From Symbiodinium microadriaticum (taxonomy: Eukaryota; Sar; Dinophyceae; Suessiales; Symbiodiniaceae): a stretch of 64,000 bases of DNA. Position numbers and translations under genes: made by a program. Below the pieces are notes generated by a model. The model was not told where the DNA came from. It made no database searches and worked only from the letters and a program-made list of their open reading frames with translations. Numbering within the stretch: the stretch's first letter is position 1; the number at the start of each line of letters is the position of its first letter. Of the stretch, positions 10,791-20,917 are shown piece by piece. The stretch lies in contig LSRX01000457.1 of NCBI GenBank assembly GCA_001939145.1, forward strand, positions 405,233 through 469,232. The letters run 5' to 3'.

Positions 10791-11400
10791 TTTAATATAG
10801 TGAAGCATTATAAACTACAAGAGAACTATAATATAATGCAGTACAACACATTTTCCCTCTCGCCCTGCCAAAGGCGCGAGGTAAAGACTAGCCAGCTCTC
10901 CTGCCAAAACGTACATGCAACATATTTACCTGTAATATGACAAATATATAAGGTTATGTTACATTACATCCTTTTAGAGTCTTTTATAAAACGTGATAGG
11001 ACAGTTATGTTACATTACATATAACGTGGTAGGACACAACTCTACATCTTGAACCCAGCAGCATCTGGCTCGCGATGCCGCTTTCGGCATCTTTCGGCAG
11101 CTGTCGAATGGTCTGAGATGCTTGCCATCGCCATCGCCACCGAATGTGCGTGTGTGTGTATATATATACATATGCATATGTGTATATACATTTATATACC
11201 TATTAGTATGTATGTATACACAAATAACACAGCACATACTATACCTAAAATGCATACTATATAGTGCATAATAATTATAATAAAAATACAGAATATGTAT
11301 ATACAAATATGCATATAATATTTAAATCGCTCATAAAAAAAGGTTTCATACATAAAGCGAATCGGTCCCGCCAGGGCATTCTGCCTGTGCCTCTCTATCA
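9860..11400. repeat. Gene-empty stretch: CCCTAAA units, TA and ACT microsatellites
   Basis: CCCTAAA-like units occur at about 9932-9950, 10095-10140 and 10360-10455. A TA tract at about 10682-10705 runs straight into an ACT trinucleotide array at about 10706-10791, broken by one CTGCTG patch. The rest, to about 11340, is AT-rich with TATA and GTGTA microsatellites. No gene is supported. Confidence 0.7.
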
Positions 11401-11401
11401 T

Positions 11402-11629
11402 TCAAGCAAAGCAAACGCTGTCAAGAACTGCATGGGATCGCGTGTGCAAAGCTTTGCTAACGACGCTCCCCCTGCACAGTTTCGACAATCTGGTCTTGCA
11501 CCGTGTCGAATGCGTTTTGGGCTGCGGCGGCTTATTTCCGTAGCTTCTGCTGCTGATGGGTTTTCTTCGCGGCATGACCTTGTTTATGCCCTCATGAACC
11601 CACACAAGGGCCTGCAGTGTCAACTGCAC
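11402..11629 (-). CDS. Weak candidate exon, basic protein
   Basis: An open minus-strand stretch reads LQALVWVHEGINKVMPRRKP and then a Lys/Arg/Ser-rich tail. It stands out from the AT-rich surroundings by base composition. The plus strand is also open here. No family and no splice support. Confidence 0.2.
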   Translation of the reverse strand: MQLTLQALVWVHEGINKVMPRRKPISSRSYGNKPPQPKTHSTRCKTRLSKLCRGSVVSKALHTRSHAVLDSVCFA

Positions 11630-11639
11630 AGCATCAGCT

Positions 11640-12157
11640 ACAGCACCTAAAATAGGCGAAGGATACCTGAAAGCATGAAACGGGCCTTTCCCGGTTCAAC
11701 TTGCAACGATTGCATGTCCTTTTGATCGCAAGGCGGAGGTGGGCTTGTGCCACCTTGACATGAGTTTGCTGCATCGTCGGGGCTCTCTGTGCCGACGAGA
11801 CAAGCCGACGTTCCGAGTGTTAAAGCTCGCCACCATGAACAAAGAGCTCTCCTTACAACACAAGTTCATCAAGGCAGCATTTGTCGTTGGTTAGGGCTGT
11901 ACTTTAAAATGGTCATTATTGTTATTATTATTTTTTATTACTATTATTATTATTACTACTAGTATGATTATTACTATTACTCTTATTATTATTACGGGTC
12001 TTAGGGTTTACGGAGTCGGCTTGAGGCTTGTATGCAAGTGCACGGCAAGGAATCTTCTCGCTGAGGCCAGGCACGTGCGGATTCCGCAAATTCCACAAGG
12101 GGCAGCTCCTGAGCGTGGAAGGCCAAGCTAGAACTCTGTAGATGCACTTTCGCCCAA
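11640..12157. other. No supported gene; ATT-rich tract
   Basis: Holds an ATT/ACT trinucleotide-rich tract at about 11920-11995 followed by one TTAGGGTTTACGG unit. Nothing else is recognised. Confidence 0.5.
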
Positions 12158-13330
12158 CTACTCATTGGAGTAGGATCCCGGCAAAATTTGAGATAACCCC
12201 GCGTCCGTCAGCGTCAGCTTCGATCCACTGAATATCGAGCCTATGCAGTGACGCCGCAGCGGAAGCGAGTTGCCAAAGCGCCCCCGAAGGACCGTGAGGT
12301 TAGCACCCCGTCGCCGCTGACTCGATCTGCTGCTTGGCGCTGGCAAGGTCAAGTACCTGGCTGTGGGCAACCCATGCATTCCTGACTACACGAACTTCTG
12401 CTCAGCGAAAGCCCAGCACCTTGCCGTCTGTCGAAAGGGAGGTTTTTGTCAAGGCGACAGCCACCTCGGACCGCGATCGAAGCACTACTGCGCACGAAGC
12501 TCTCAGATCTCAAAGTGGAATCCGAGAGAGGGTTCCGTAGTATCGCTTAATGGCATCCTTGTAGTACCCCCAAATGAAGCGAGCCCGCCCTTTTTTCATT
12601 CGCGTCCGCATGGCCTGGCAGCCTTCCTTTCATTGGATGCACACCAGGTCCTAGTGAACCGCGCGCTACGACGACGTGCTGCCATGTTGGATGTCTCCAC
12701 GGCACTCTTCTTTGGAGTTCCGTATCGACCCATGACATAGATCGCGCTGCGGAGAAGCTGGGTAGGCTCAGCTCACAGAAATTCTTGAGCTTTCGCTCGC
12801 CGTTTTCTCCGATGGCCAAGTAGAGGCAGAAGAAAGGCGAGGTTGCTCTCCTCGAGACCAAGCTATGCATGAGCTTCTTCATGTATGAAACCCGTAACAC
12901 AAGAATGCTGGCATCAAAAAGATCGACATGCCTTGACTGCAGCCACATCATTCTGGTGGCAGTCGCCTCAGCAATCGTCAAAATTCCGCTCTCAGGGTTA
13001 CACAAAGTTAAAGTCTGAAGCTCCAAGAGCCTGTGCTGGAGGTGCTTCACCTGCCTCCAAAGGAAGACCTAGCAAAACAAGTAAGAGCTGATAAGCAGCA
13101 TGGTGGGTCCATGGATGTGGCATCCACCAGACTCGGAGAGCAATGCCTGGATTCACAAAGCACCCACAGGGGCAACGGAGGTGCATTGAAGGGTTTCGGG
13201 TTTAGGGGTTTCTTGAGTCGAGAGGCAGTTGGCCGTTCACGTTGCAGCAATGGTAGCGCCTCTCTTTGATGACATGGCCATCGCACGCGAAGGACATGTA
13301 GCCCCTGCCGCGAAATATAGAGCTCAAGCA
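12158..13330 (-). CDS. Candidate multi-exon gene, product unknown
   Basis: Three minus-strand stretches are protein-like. At about 13320-13215 the strand reads SFACDGHVIKERRYHCCNVN then GQLPLDSR, a cysteine-containing segment. At about 13010-12770 it reads GILTIAEATATRMMWLQSRH, continues through DLFDASILVLRVSYMKKLMH, and ends near GENGERKLKNF. At about 12330-12160 it reads NLTVLRGRFGNSLPLRRHCI and on to TDAGLSQILPGSYSNE. A TTTAGGG-bearing gap at about 13190-13215 probably marks an intron. Order and common strand suggest one gene, but junctions were not resolved and no family is recognised. Confidence 0.35.
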
Positions 13331-13479
13331 AGTAAGGGCAACCGGCTGGGGCTGGGGTCGGGCCTTCCTTGCACTGGAACAGTGCCTGTCGGACAAAGCT
13401 CCGCCTTCTGTGATTCGTCCTCCTCGCAGCGGATATCAGTGGATGACAGCTCGTGTCGCTGCCCCACAATGTCCCCAAA

Positions 13480-14069
13480 CCAACCCTAAACCCCTACACA
13501 AGATGGGGGCCCCAAGTCAGTCACAAGTCCTTGCCGTCGTGAGTCCACGTGATTAGCGTGGCTCGATCGCCACGGCCTTGCTTGGCCATGGGCAGGGCAT
13601 ATCAAGGGTACCAAAAGGGTACACTTAGGGCACTACACGGGTACCATTATAGAGCACTATCATGTAGATATATGGCTTTGTTGCGATGTAGTGCGATTCG
13701 GTTGGCACGAAGATAGATGTGCTGCAAGATTTCCTGGTTCGGACCATCATGAATCTGAATTGCAGACCACACTAAACACTCTGTTCAAGCTTGGTCGCAA
13801 ATCGCTTGCGTTACACGTTGCCATTCTTCATCCTTCGCTGAAGCTGCAATGAAGTGCAAGGCATGGATATTGGCTTAAGCACTGCAGGGCGGAAGCATCC
13901 TTCTTCACGGCCTTGAACCCGACGGCAGTAGGGACCATGTCCTTGCAAGGCACGATCTGAGTATAGACTGCGACTTGTAGAAGTCACACTTGAAAGAAAG
14001 ATGCATTATGCAGTTGCTGGGGGCCTGTAATCCGTCAGTGCAGTCACCGTCTATCTACGGTGACCTTTT
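13480..14069. other. No supported gene
   Basis: One CCCTAAACC unit at about 13484 and GGGTACC-type short repeats at about 13605-13650 (AAAGGGTACAC, ACGGGTACCAT). Nothing else is named. Confidence 0.45.
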
Positions 14070-14703
14070 TCACAAGGGACTCGACTGCGGCCCCGCGCTG
14101 CCCAGCTCGACCCGCAAAAAAATGCTCATGACTGCATCAACCTTGAACTACCAAAACCTGTGTGCTTTTGTAGGGTCCCTATAAATCCTATTTTGGTAAC
14201 CCAAAAAAAACTAGGTTATGGTAGGTAACTTATTGACAGATTATAACAGCCCGAGGTACACCACGTCCAGCCGCCGCCAGCACGTCTAGCTGCTCCTGCA
14301 AGTCGGGCTGGGAAGGAGGCATCTTGTCTCGCATGCTTCCAATGGACAGGGGCACAAGACACGGCAAATTCAGTAAAATATTAATAATACTATGCATGAT
14401 CGACAACAGGGTTTTGCTACCTGCTCTGTTCATCCTTCAGTGCTACGGCAATGACTCTCGCAATGCCTGCGTTGCATTGGCCGCCGGACCTCTCACAAAC
14501 CTGGCGCAGATCTTCCGAACGATCGACAAAAACGCTTTGATGTCCGGCATGAACACATTGGCAGAATCATGGGAGTTTGCTTTCTGTTCAGCCAAGCTGC
14601 TTGATTTGCTGGCTGTTCTCATTGAAGTTTGCCAGAATGTCCCCACAAAGTTGGGATTTCCTTCAACGGGGAACGGTCTCAGCCCCCCCCCATCATGGTC
14701 CAA
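14070..14703 (-). CDS. Candidate multi-exon gene with a foldback-element intron
   Basis: Exons on the minus strand: about 14703-14443 (NPNFVGTFWQTSMRTASKSS through FMPDIKAFLSIVRKICARFV), then about 14350-14248 (MPPSQPDLQEQLDVLAAAGR then GVPRA), then 14141 down to a TGA at 14070-14072 (VDAVMSIFLRVELG then SAGPQSSPL). The last intron is 14142-14247. Its donor is GCT|GTTATAATC, its acceptor is TTCAAG|GTTGATG at the end of a family-gamma foldback element, and the frame is kept (PRA|VDAV). The junction between the first two exons is not resolved. Product unknown. The plus strand also has an open frame over 14324-14827; the minus reading is preferred because of the consistent splice junction. Confidence 0.45.
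14141..14228. mobile_element. Foldback element, family gamma, copy 1 (forms an intron)
   Basis: On the plus strand it begins CCTTGAACTACCAAAACCTG and ends with the inverse form CTAGGTTATGGTAGGTAAC. Related copies lie at 16913-16997 and 60649-60757. On the minus strand its end supplies the acceptor TTCAAG|GT of the intron at 14142-14247. Confidence 0.7.
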
Positions 14704-14829
14704 GACGCCTAAAACCGAAGCCCCGCCAGAACCACGGAAAACCTACACGCCAAAGCTGTTGAACTCAAAACCCCAACCCCAATTCCATTTCACCCCAAAC
14801 CTTCTAACAAACCTTCAAACCGACTAAAA

Positions 14830-15920
14830 TCGAAGCAAACCCAGCTTCTTCGCCAAGACTGTCGAGCCGTTGAGGTCGATGCGGGGGTTGTTGCAGCAGA
14901 ACCTCAAGCCGATAGAAGTGGGCAGCTACGAAAGCCTCCAAAATATATCTTCCATTAGGGTTTCAGCACTCACACTCGGACGAACCTAGGCCTTCCATTA
15001 GGGTTTTAGGGTTTAGGGTTTAGGGTCAGCTCCGCTGTTGTCCTTTATGCGGCTCTGTGCTTCGCATCACGAAAGCAGTGCAGACTGCCGGAGCTCAGGA
15101 GTGCTCGGCCCTGTAAGTGCCTGACTTGGGCGACTCCGTAAAGAAATACGTGCCTGCTGGGCTGCTGGACAGGTCCCTAAACCCTAAACCCTAAACGGGT
15201 TTAGGGCTTCAACTCTCGAGGTCGGGTGGGAAAAGCTAGGCGAGGATCAGATTAGCACAACGACCATCGGCACATCCAAACTCCAAAACTGCATTGAAAC
15301 CACAGCTCCAGCCCAGAACAAAGTCGGAGCTTCTTCAGGGTGCAGTAAGAGGATGTATGAGGTGTGGCTTCGAGGCCCGGAAGCTTCCTCGCTGAACGGC
15401 GCCCTCACTTCGGAGTGGGGTTTTTTTGCCTCCCACCTTGCTAGGACGAGCCCGCATTGCAGGGTACATTCCGAAAGAACAGTGGCCAATGCACAATCAA
15501 TTAACGGTCGCCGTTTAGCTTCCAACAGCGGAGTGGGGTTTCGGGTTTAGGGTTAAGGATCTCCCATCCCCACCACCCAGCCTGCATCACACTGCAGATG
15601 GCCTCCAGTGGGGCCTAAACCTCCACCCACAAGTGCTGGGGCGTAGCACATGGAATAATGATCCTGGGCTGCATGCCATGTTGCCGAAAGCGTGCCATGG
15701 ACGACAGGTGATATTCGCTGATATTCAGGCTAACAAGAGCCAAAACTGGCACGACCTTCTCTCCGAAACGGGCACGGCTGTGACAGGCAGTATTTGGTTG
15801 ATCCAGCCGTCACCGCTGCTGACTCCGTGACCTATATCTTATCTACAAAGCAATACCGAAAGAACGAAAGCTTTGCTGAGCTCAGGCGAAACAGTCACTA
15901 CCATCCGCACCTGACAGGCA
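14830..15920. other. No supported gene; telomere-like units
   Basis: TTTAGGG units at about 14998-15026 and CCCTAAA/GGGTTTAGGG units at about 15175-15208 and 15538-15555. Open frames on both strands show nothing recognisable. Confidence 0.45.
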
Positions 15921-15923
15921 GAC

Positions 15924-16139
15924 TCACCTCTCGTCATTGACAATAAACCTTAACCGCTCACTAGAGTCCACAGTCGGTTTTTCATTCACTGATTGTCTCA
16001 GAGCGATCTCTGCGATTTCCCGCCTTTGCTCCAGAGCATATTGCCATTGCTGGAACCTGCTTCGACAGTGCATCAGGACATATCCGCACTTATCGGCTGC
16101 GATTGGGATGCGACCAGGTGCAGCATATGATGAGCCCAC
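15924..16139 (-). CDS. Candidate coding exon, product unknown
   Basis: The minus strand reads IPIAADKCGYVLMHCRSRFQ and QWQYALEQRREIAEIALRQS, ending SERLRFIVNDER. The stop follows immediately after GAG|GTGAGTCTG, a good GT donor, so the exon probably ends at about 15930 and the stop is intronic. Amphipathic charged segments suggest an alpha-helical region. No family is recognised. Confidence 0.4.
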   Translation of the reverse strand: MGSSYAAPGRIPIAADKCGYVLMHCRSRFQQWQYALEQRREIAEIALRQSVNEKPTVDSSERLRFIVNDER

Positions 16140-16800
16140 CCATCAGAGAGCAGCTACGTATAGTCACTGCTCAGCAGAGAAAAGGGAACCTGTAGATTGT
16201 AGCCATGCAGGTGCAGCCCAAGGGGCATGTCGTGTGCTCTTGGAACGACTGGCCGGGCATGGCAAACGGCGCAAGAATGCAAAGCTAAAAGGCTATAAGT
16301 TCAAGCCTGGACGCCGATGGGCTGTTCTCGCAAAGCTTCGCAAGTATGAAGCATGTAGAATCATGTACACTCATCCTTGCAAGCCCTGCAGGCTGGCAAG
16401 GCAGGCGAGTGTGCAAAGAATGTTCGGGTCATGGAAAACTGACGACATTCTCCAACTCTGCTGGAGATGCCAGGTTGACAAACACTGAAACAGTGCTTGG
16501 ACAGTGTGCTGCGGCGATGACCTGCAAACTTGGAAACTTCTGTCGGCCGCGGAACTGCTAGACCGAGAGCTGGCTCTAGACTCTAGTCTTCAAGCTTTCC
16601 CTTCCAGCTGCTCCTGCAGAACGAGTCTTTAAGCCCACCTCCCGCGTGTCGGTGGCGCCGTTTAAGGCTCAAACTTGGAAAGTGATCGACCCGAGAGGTC
16701 TGAGGTGACTACTCGACCTTGGATGTTCTGCAGTGACCGCAGATGCTCCGCACCTGACGCTTTATGTGGCTTTGCGGCTTGTTCTCTCTTCTGGCCATCA
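16140..16800. other. Unresolved stretch, no supported gene
   Basis: A plus-strand frame is open at about 15937-16488, but it overlaps a better minus-strand exon and shows no domain. Nothing else is supported. Confidence 0.4.
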
Positions 16801-16803
16801 AGC

Positions 16804-17263
16804 TGTCACGAGACATCCGGTTTGCAGGTCATCCCTTCCCGTCTGGAGAGCACTGGGCCTATCTGCGGAGAAACCATGGCCAGGGCCTGGGACATCCAAT
16901 GGACCATCTCTACCTTGAGCTACCATAACCTACTTTTTTGTAGGTTCTTATTATAAACCCTAATATAGAATTTATAGGGTTTATAATAAGGGTAGACACC
17001 ACGTCCTTCGAAGTCACGGTCATCACAAGACTTTTTGAGGGCCTGGCCACGACATCATCCAGCGCTGCCACCTTTAAGCACATGACACAGCAGCGGCCAT
17101 GGCCCAAGCAAGGAGAAGACGCATCTGATATCCGCGGTTTAGGGTTTAGGGTTTTTTTTTTAGGGTTTAGAGAGACGGCCTCTGCTGCCATATCGGCCCC
17201 CCAGGAGGACCCCATGACGATGGCCTTCGGCCTGAAATTGTTGGAGATCTCAGAAAATTCCAC
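16804..17263 (-). CDS. Candidate multi-exon gene with a foldback-element intron
   Basis: Exons on the minus strand: about 17263-17175 (FRPKAIVMGSSWGADMAAEA), about 17125-17000 (CLGHGRCCVMCLKVAALDDV then VARPSKSLVMTVTSKDV), and 16913 down to about 16804 (VEMVHWMSQALAMVSPQIGP then VLSRREGMTCKPDVS). The intron 16914-16999 has donor GACGTG|GTGTCTACC and acceptor CTCAAG|GTAGAG; both sides are phase 0, giving SKDV|VEMV. The upstream gap at about 17130-17170 is a CCCTAAA-rich mini-intron. Product unknown. Confidence 0.45.
16913..16997. mobile_element. Foldback element, family gamma, copy 2 (forms an intron)
   Basis: Begins ACCTTGAGCTACCATAACC and contains the inverted pair CTTATTATAAACCC / GGGTTTATAATAAG. 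It coincides almost exactly with the intron 16914-16999 of the minus-strand gene around it. Confidence 0.75.
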
Positions 17264-17915
17264 ACTTCTCGTGCGCGCGTACCTCTCTTCAGATCTTCTA
17301 CATCGGTTTGAAATTTGGATTCTCTACATTCCAAGCCTTTCGGACACGTGTATATCTACAAAGCCAAGCCGCCGGATCACGGAATGATACCGCGCAGGAA
17401 TCATGCGATTCCGTGAGCACAGCCTTAGGTCTGAAGCCGTGGGTCAAAGAAAGTCCTGACTGCACCTGGCACAATCAGCTTCGGACGTCCGGGAGAACAC
17501 TTCTCGAAGAGTCTGTCCCAGGCACAAATGACAGAACACAGCCGGACTTTGCGAAGTGTCGACGCCTGTGCCGAGCCTCCCCAGTCAACTTGCCGGGTCG
17601 AAGCACTTCCGGAGCGGAGTGCAGGTCAGGTATCTGACGCCGGCTTCAAGCTGCCACTGTGCCCACTCCCGCCACATCCGGTGACCGTCACAATCCCTAT
17701 AATATAATATAATATTTTATTTTTCTGTTTGATATAATATAATACATTAACCTCAGCAATCCGGCCGGGCTAAGCAGCTAACCAGCACGTGGAAGGAAGC
17801 CGAGCCAAGCTTCCGGGCCAAGGAGTTCCACTCATTTCGCACGGACCTCTGCTAAGCTAAACCCTAAACCCTATAAACCCTAAACCCTAAGCCCTAATCC
17901 CGAAACCCTAAACCC
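17264..17915. other. No supported gene; AT tract and CCCTAAA tract
   Basis: A TATAATATAATAT stretch at about 17698-17745 and a CCCTAAA tract at about 17857-17915. No gene is supported. Confidence 0.5.
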
Positions 17916-17918
17916 CTG

Positions 17919-19003
17919 CTAAACAGCATCTGGAACAAAGGTGTCAGATGCGGGCGGCAGAACATGCGAACTGAGTTTGTTCTGTCTGGAGGTCGCGGAC
18001 GAGCATTCCGACATTCGCTTCGTTGGAGATGGCTCAAGATCCACACAGACAGTCGCAAAGCAGCGGCCATGGGCCGTCCAGGGCCCGCACTCTGCGTCCG
18101 GCCTTTGCGACGGCTTGCACGCACTGACCATTACCGTCACAACAGCTCCTACTGTTGATGCAAATCCTGCATTACCCGTAATAAGGAATGTACCATGATT
18201 CCCATAGTTTAGGGTCCTTAAGGTAATGCAGGGTTTATATCATCAGCCGTGTGATTCGCAGGAACTTCGGCCCGGGACTTGTCATGGATGAGAACCTCGG
18301 CACGGAGTCTCGAGAGGTTCCGAAATGTCGATCGCTGAACTTCAACAGCAAGAGCAAGCGAGCAGAGTTGCACGTTTTTAGGCTCTTCACTCGTGCGGTT
18401 GCAGCTAGAACCATTGGTACGGCCAGGTACCACGAATGGCTGCAAGGTGCACCTTCAAGATCTGCCGGCCACTCGTGCTGGACACATGTGATGGAGTTGC
18501 CATGGTCATCTGAACTCATTGAGGTCATGGTCAGAGGCTCTCCGAAATCGATGTGTTGTCCGACGGTCACATCCGAGCCCTTCTTTGAAGTATTTCGGCC
18601 AGCGGCGATGCCGGAGTCAGACCCACGTCGATGCCAGCTGGCTGGGGTAATTACTGCCAGTCATCTTCTTCGGGTTTCCCTTAGCATGGGCATAAACAAG
18701 TGGCACAGACAAGAGAACAAAGCACTGTTTTTGAGGCGAGCAGCGAAGGTACCACATGGGCACATTCTCCCGACGTATGCAATTGCCCGATGCGGGATCC
18801 TCGCAAATGAGATGATGCATTGGGAGTTTGTTAAAACATGTCAGTGCACCTGCCTTGACCAGGATATGATACATGCTGGGCCAGTCGCCATCGCTTGCAA
18901 TTTCAGCTGAAATCCAATGGCCAAAGAAATCTCCGGGCCTGAGCACAGGACCGTCCAACATGCCATCTTCCAGTGGGCAGGGTTGCTCTTCCCTTTCTTC
19001 CAC
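17919..19003 (-). CDS. Candidate multi-exon gene interrupted by an alpha element
   Basis: Four minus-strand stretches are protein-like. About 19003-18680 reads RPGDFFGHWISAEIASDGDW through HILVKAGALTCFNKLPMHHL to PMWYLRCSPQKQ. About 18590-18380 reads VTVGQHIDFGEPLTMTSMSS through NSITCVQHEWPADLEGAPCS. About 18380-18251 reads LALAVEVQRSTFRNLSRLRA then EVLIHDKSRAEVPANHT. About 18148-17930 reads MVSACKPSQRPDAECGPWTA through CVDLEPSPTKRMSECSSATS. The last two flank the family-alpha element at 18149-18250, which is probably part of an intron, though the exact junction phase could not be settled. No family is recognised. A plus-strand frame (18251-18910) is also open and is considered a shadow. Confidence 0.35.
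18149..18250. mobile_element. Foldback element, family alpha, copy 2
   Basis: Left end CTACTGTTGATGCAAATCC, right end the inverse of CACGGCTGATGATATAAACC. The core TTTAGGGTCCTTAAGG is shared with copies 1, 3 and 4. It lies between two protein-like minus-strand stretches. Confidence 0.8.
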
Positions 19004-19966
19004 GCCAACAGCAGCTGCGACGTATGTAATGTGATGGGGTCAGCTGTGGCAACAGGACCAATGATTTACGGTACCTGCTCAGCTTCTTGCAACAACTGCC
19101 GCAACTCTGAACGTCTTTCCGTCTTGCAAACATCTGTGGCATGTCCATGGTGCCTTGTTTGATTCAACCCAAACACAAACTTCACGACCTGCTGACACGG
19201 AGCCCAATCCAACGCCCGCGACAGTGTCAGCTAGCATGAGTCACGCGTTAGTCGGCTGCACTACGGGCAGTCGCTGGTCCCTTGCCTACTTGCGCAAGAG
19301 CAATGAAGCCGCGAAGGGGCTCAGCCACCAGCACTTGGAGTTCTTCCTTACATGGGCCCCTGGCGGGCAGCCGAAGACAAGACTGACAATACTAACTAAC
19401 GTTCTGGCTGCCCGCAATCTCACAAACCTTTATGTGCAATCACGGCACGCCAACGACGAAGTTTCGCTGGGCTTCAAGAACAGGGCCTAAATCGCTCGAA
19501 ATGCTCCGATGAGTTTCCCGAAGAACGTCATGCTGCTGCCTGCGACCGAAGTTAAAAAGGCTTGGGAGGACCCAGCTCTTGCAGCACGAGTGGCGCAGAG
19601 TCGGCTCCACAGCCGCCACCCACCTGGAGCTGCGCCAGGAATCTATATAGCAACCCTGGAACAACCAACTACCAGCATCAAACTGGCGTAACAACTGCGC
19701 CACGGCACAGCGACTCCTCGGCATTCACCAGCAAGCCAGCAGCGCTAGGCGACCTCACTTCACAGTCAAGACTGTCCAGGCCTACGACGGCATTACACAT
19801 CATTACGCAAAATGAGAGCAAGCAGCGCGAGTGGAGGTGCCACATGCTGTGGGCAAAGTCGGAGCCAGGAACCCTGTCAGTCTCCGTTCTCAAAACAGAC
19901 ATGTCGCATGCTAGCTTTTGAATCTCAACGCAGCCCGCAGTGGTCCGCAGTGGGCAGGGTTCCCCC
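19004..19966. other. Unresolved stretch, no supported gene
   Basis: A plus-strand frame at about 19270-19490 (YLRKSNEAAKGLSHQHLEFF onward) and several minus frames are open. None carries a domain or resolvable junctions. Confidence 0.35.
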
Positions 19967-20069
19967 GAGAACCCAATGCCCCTTAATTAAGGAATGGACC
20001 TTAAATTATAGGGGCCTTATAATATTACGACTTAAGGTCTATTCCTTAATTGAGGGGCATTGGGTTCTC
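19967..20069. mobile_element. Foldback element with long near-perfect inverted repeats
   Basis: The left arm runs from GAGAACCCAATGCCCC through TTAATTAAGGAATGGACC; the right arm is its inverse, ending GGGGCATTGGGTTCTC. The arms are about 38 bp with few mismatches, around a centre of about 25 bp (TATAGGGGCCTTATAATATT). This is the best hairpin seen in the window. Confidence 0.8.
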
Positions 20070-20300
20070 TGGTACCAGGCCTCCTTGCGGGCTAGAAAGC
20101 GCATCCCGAGACGCAAGCAGCCGACGGCCATGTGTTCCGAGCCAGGGCCCTGGCAACGGGAACCAAGGAACGAATACATAATATAAACTAATCATGTTAA
20201 AACTGTTAAAGTGTGTACATGTATTTTGGCTCCCACTTGGCAACGTCCGTTGTGTACATGTATGCATATATATATATGTACACCTACATACATACATACA

Positions 20301-20331
<31 letters not shown>

Positions 20332-20728
20332 GTATATATATATATATATATATGATATATGTAATATGTATATGTACACACATAAACAACTAGTCACGGA
20401 GTCTTTCTATGTCTGTGTAGATATGCAGAAGCTTTACGTGAGATTGCACGCACCACATGCCCTCATAGTGCCCTAGGGATCTCCATTGCTGAATCGCAAC
20501 TCTGCAGCACCGTTCGGGCAGGTCTCTCAATTCAGCTCCCAGTCCCCGGCCTTTCTTACCAAGGCCTGCTGGCTGGCGACCGCATACCTGCAGAGAGAAA
20601 GGGAGGGAGTATAGGGACCTTATACAAAAAGGCTAAGGCTAAGGGAGGGTTGTTGGGTTTTCGGGATATAGTGTGGCATACTTATGTTAAAGGGCCCTCG
20701 GGAATACTGTTGAATTGGCGATTCGAGA
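20070..20728. repeat. Gene-empty stretch with TA and ACAT microsatellites
   Basis: TATATA at about 20265-20276, an ACAT/ATAC tetranucleotide array at about 20287-20330, and TA repeats at about 20332-20360. No gene is supported. Confidence 0.65.
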
Positions 20729-20917
20729 TCACGGCGCCGGAGAGCAAACGCCATCGTCCGAACAAGTCTCAGCGAGGGTCGGGTCTCGCAACCCAATGGT
20801 GAACTCTGTGGGGATGCCATTGAAAAGGCACAACCCTTCAGCAAATGCAGTCAAGAAACATTCTTTCCGCACCTGCCACGCGGCCGACATCTTGCAAGAT
20901 GCAGCATTCATTCTCAT
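20729..20917 (-). CDS. Candidate coding exon, product unknown
   Basis: The minus strand reads AAWQVRKECFLTAFAEGLCL, continues FNGIPTEFTIGLRDPTLAET and ends CSDDGVCSPAP before a stop. A second minus frame just upstream (HIWRACAKAVNALGAIYENE) overlaps it, so exon limits are uncertain. No family is recognised. Confidence 0.35.
   Translation of the reverse strand: MRMNAASCKMSAAWQVRKECFLTAFAEGLCLFNGIPTEFTIGLRDPTLAETCSDDGVCSPAP

Noticed and set aside
14324..14827. Plus-strand frame with AAGPLTNLA, similar to nucleoside hydrolases
   Set aside because: The GPLTNLA string is suggestive but the metal-binding Asp motifs are absent, and the minus strand of the same bases gives exons with a frame-consistent splice junction.
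15795..15815. TTGGTTGATCCAGCCGTCACC, like the 5' end of 18S rRNA
   Set aside because: Only about a dozen bases agree; the sequence diverges at once and no further rRNA similarity follows.
18251..18910. Long plus-strand open frame (219 codons)
   Set aside because: It lacks a recognisable domain, runs through protein-like minus-strand stretches, and opposes the direction of all well-supported genes.
20255..20360. Tyr/Ile/His-rich frames around 20190-20480 as genes
   Set aside because: They are translations of TA and ACAT microsatellites. The same holds for frames at 3500, 11010-11300, 47590-47860, 48190-48390 and 57930-58190.
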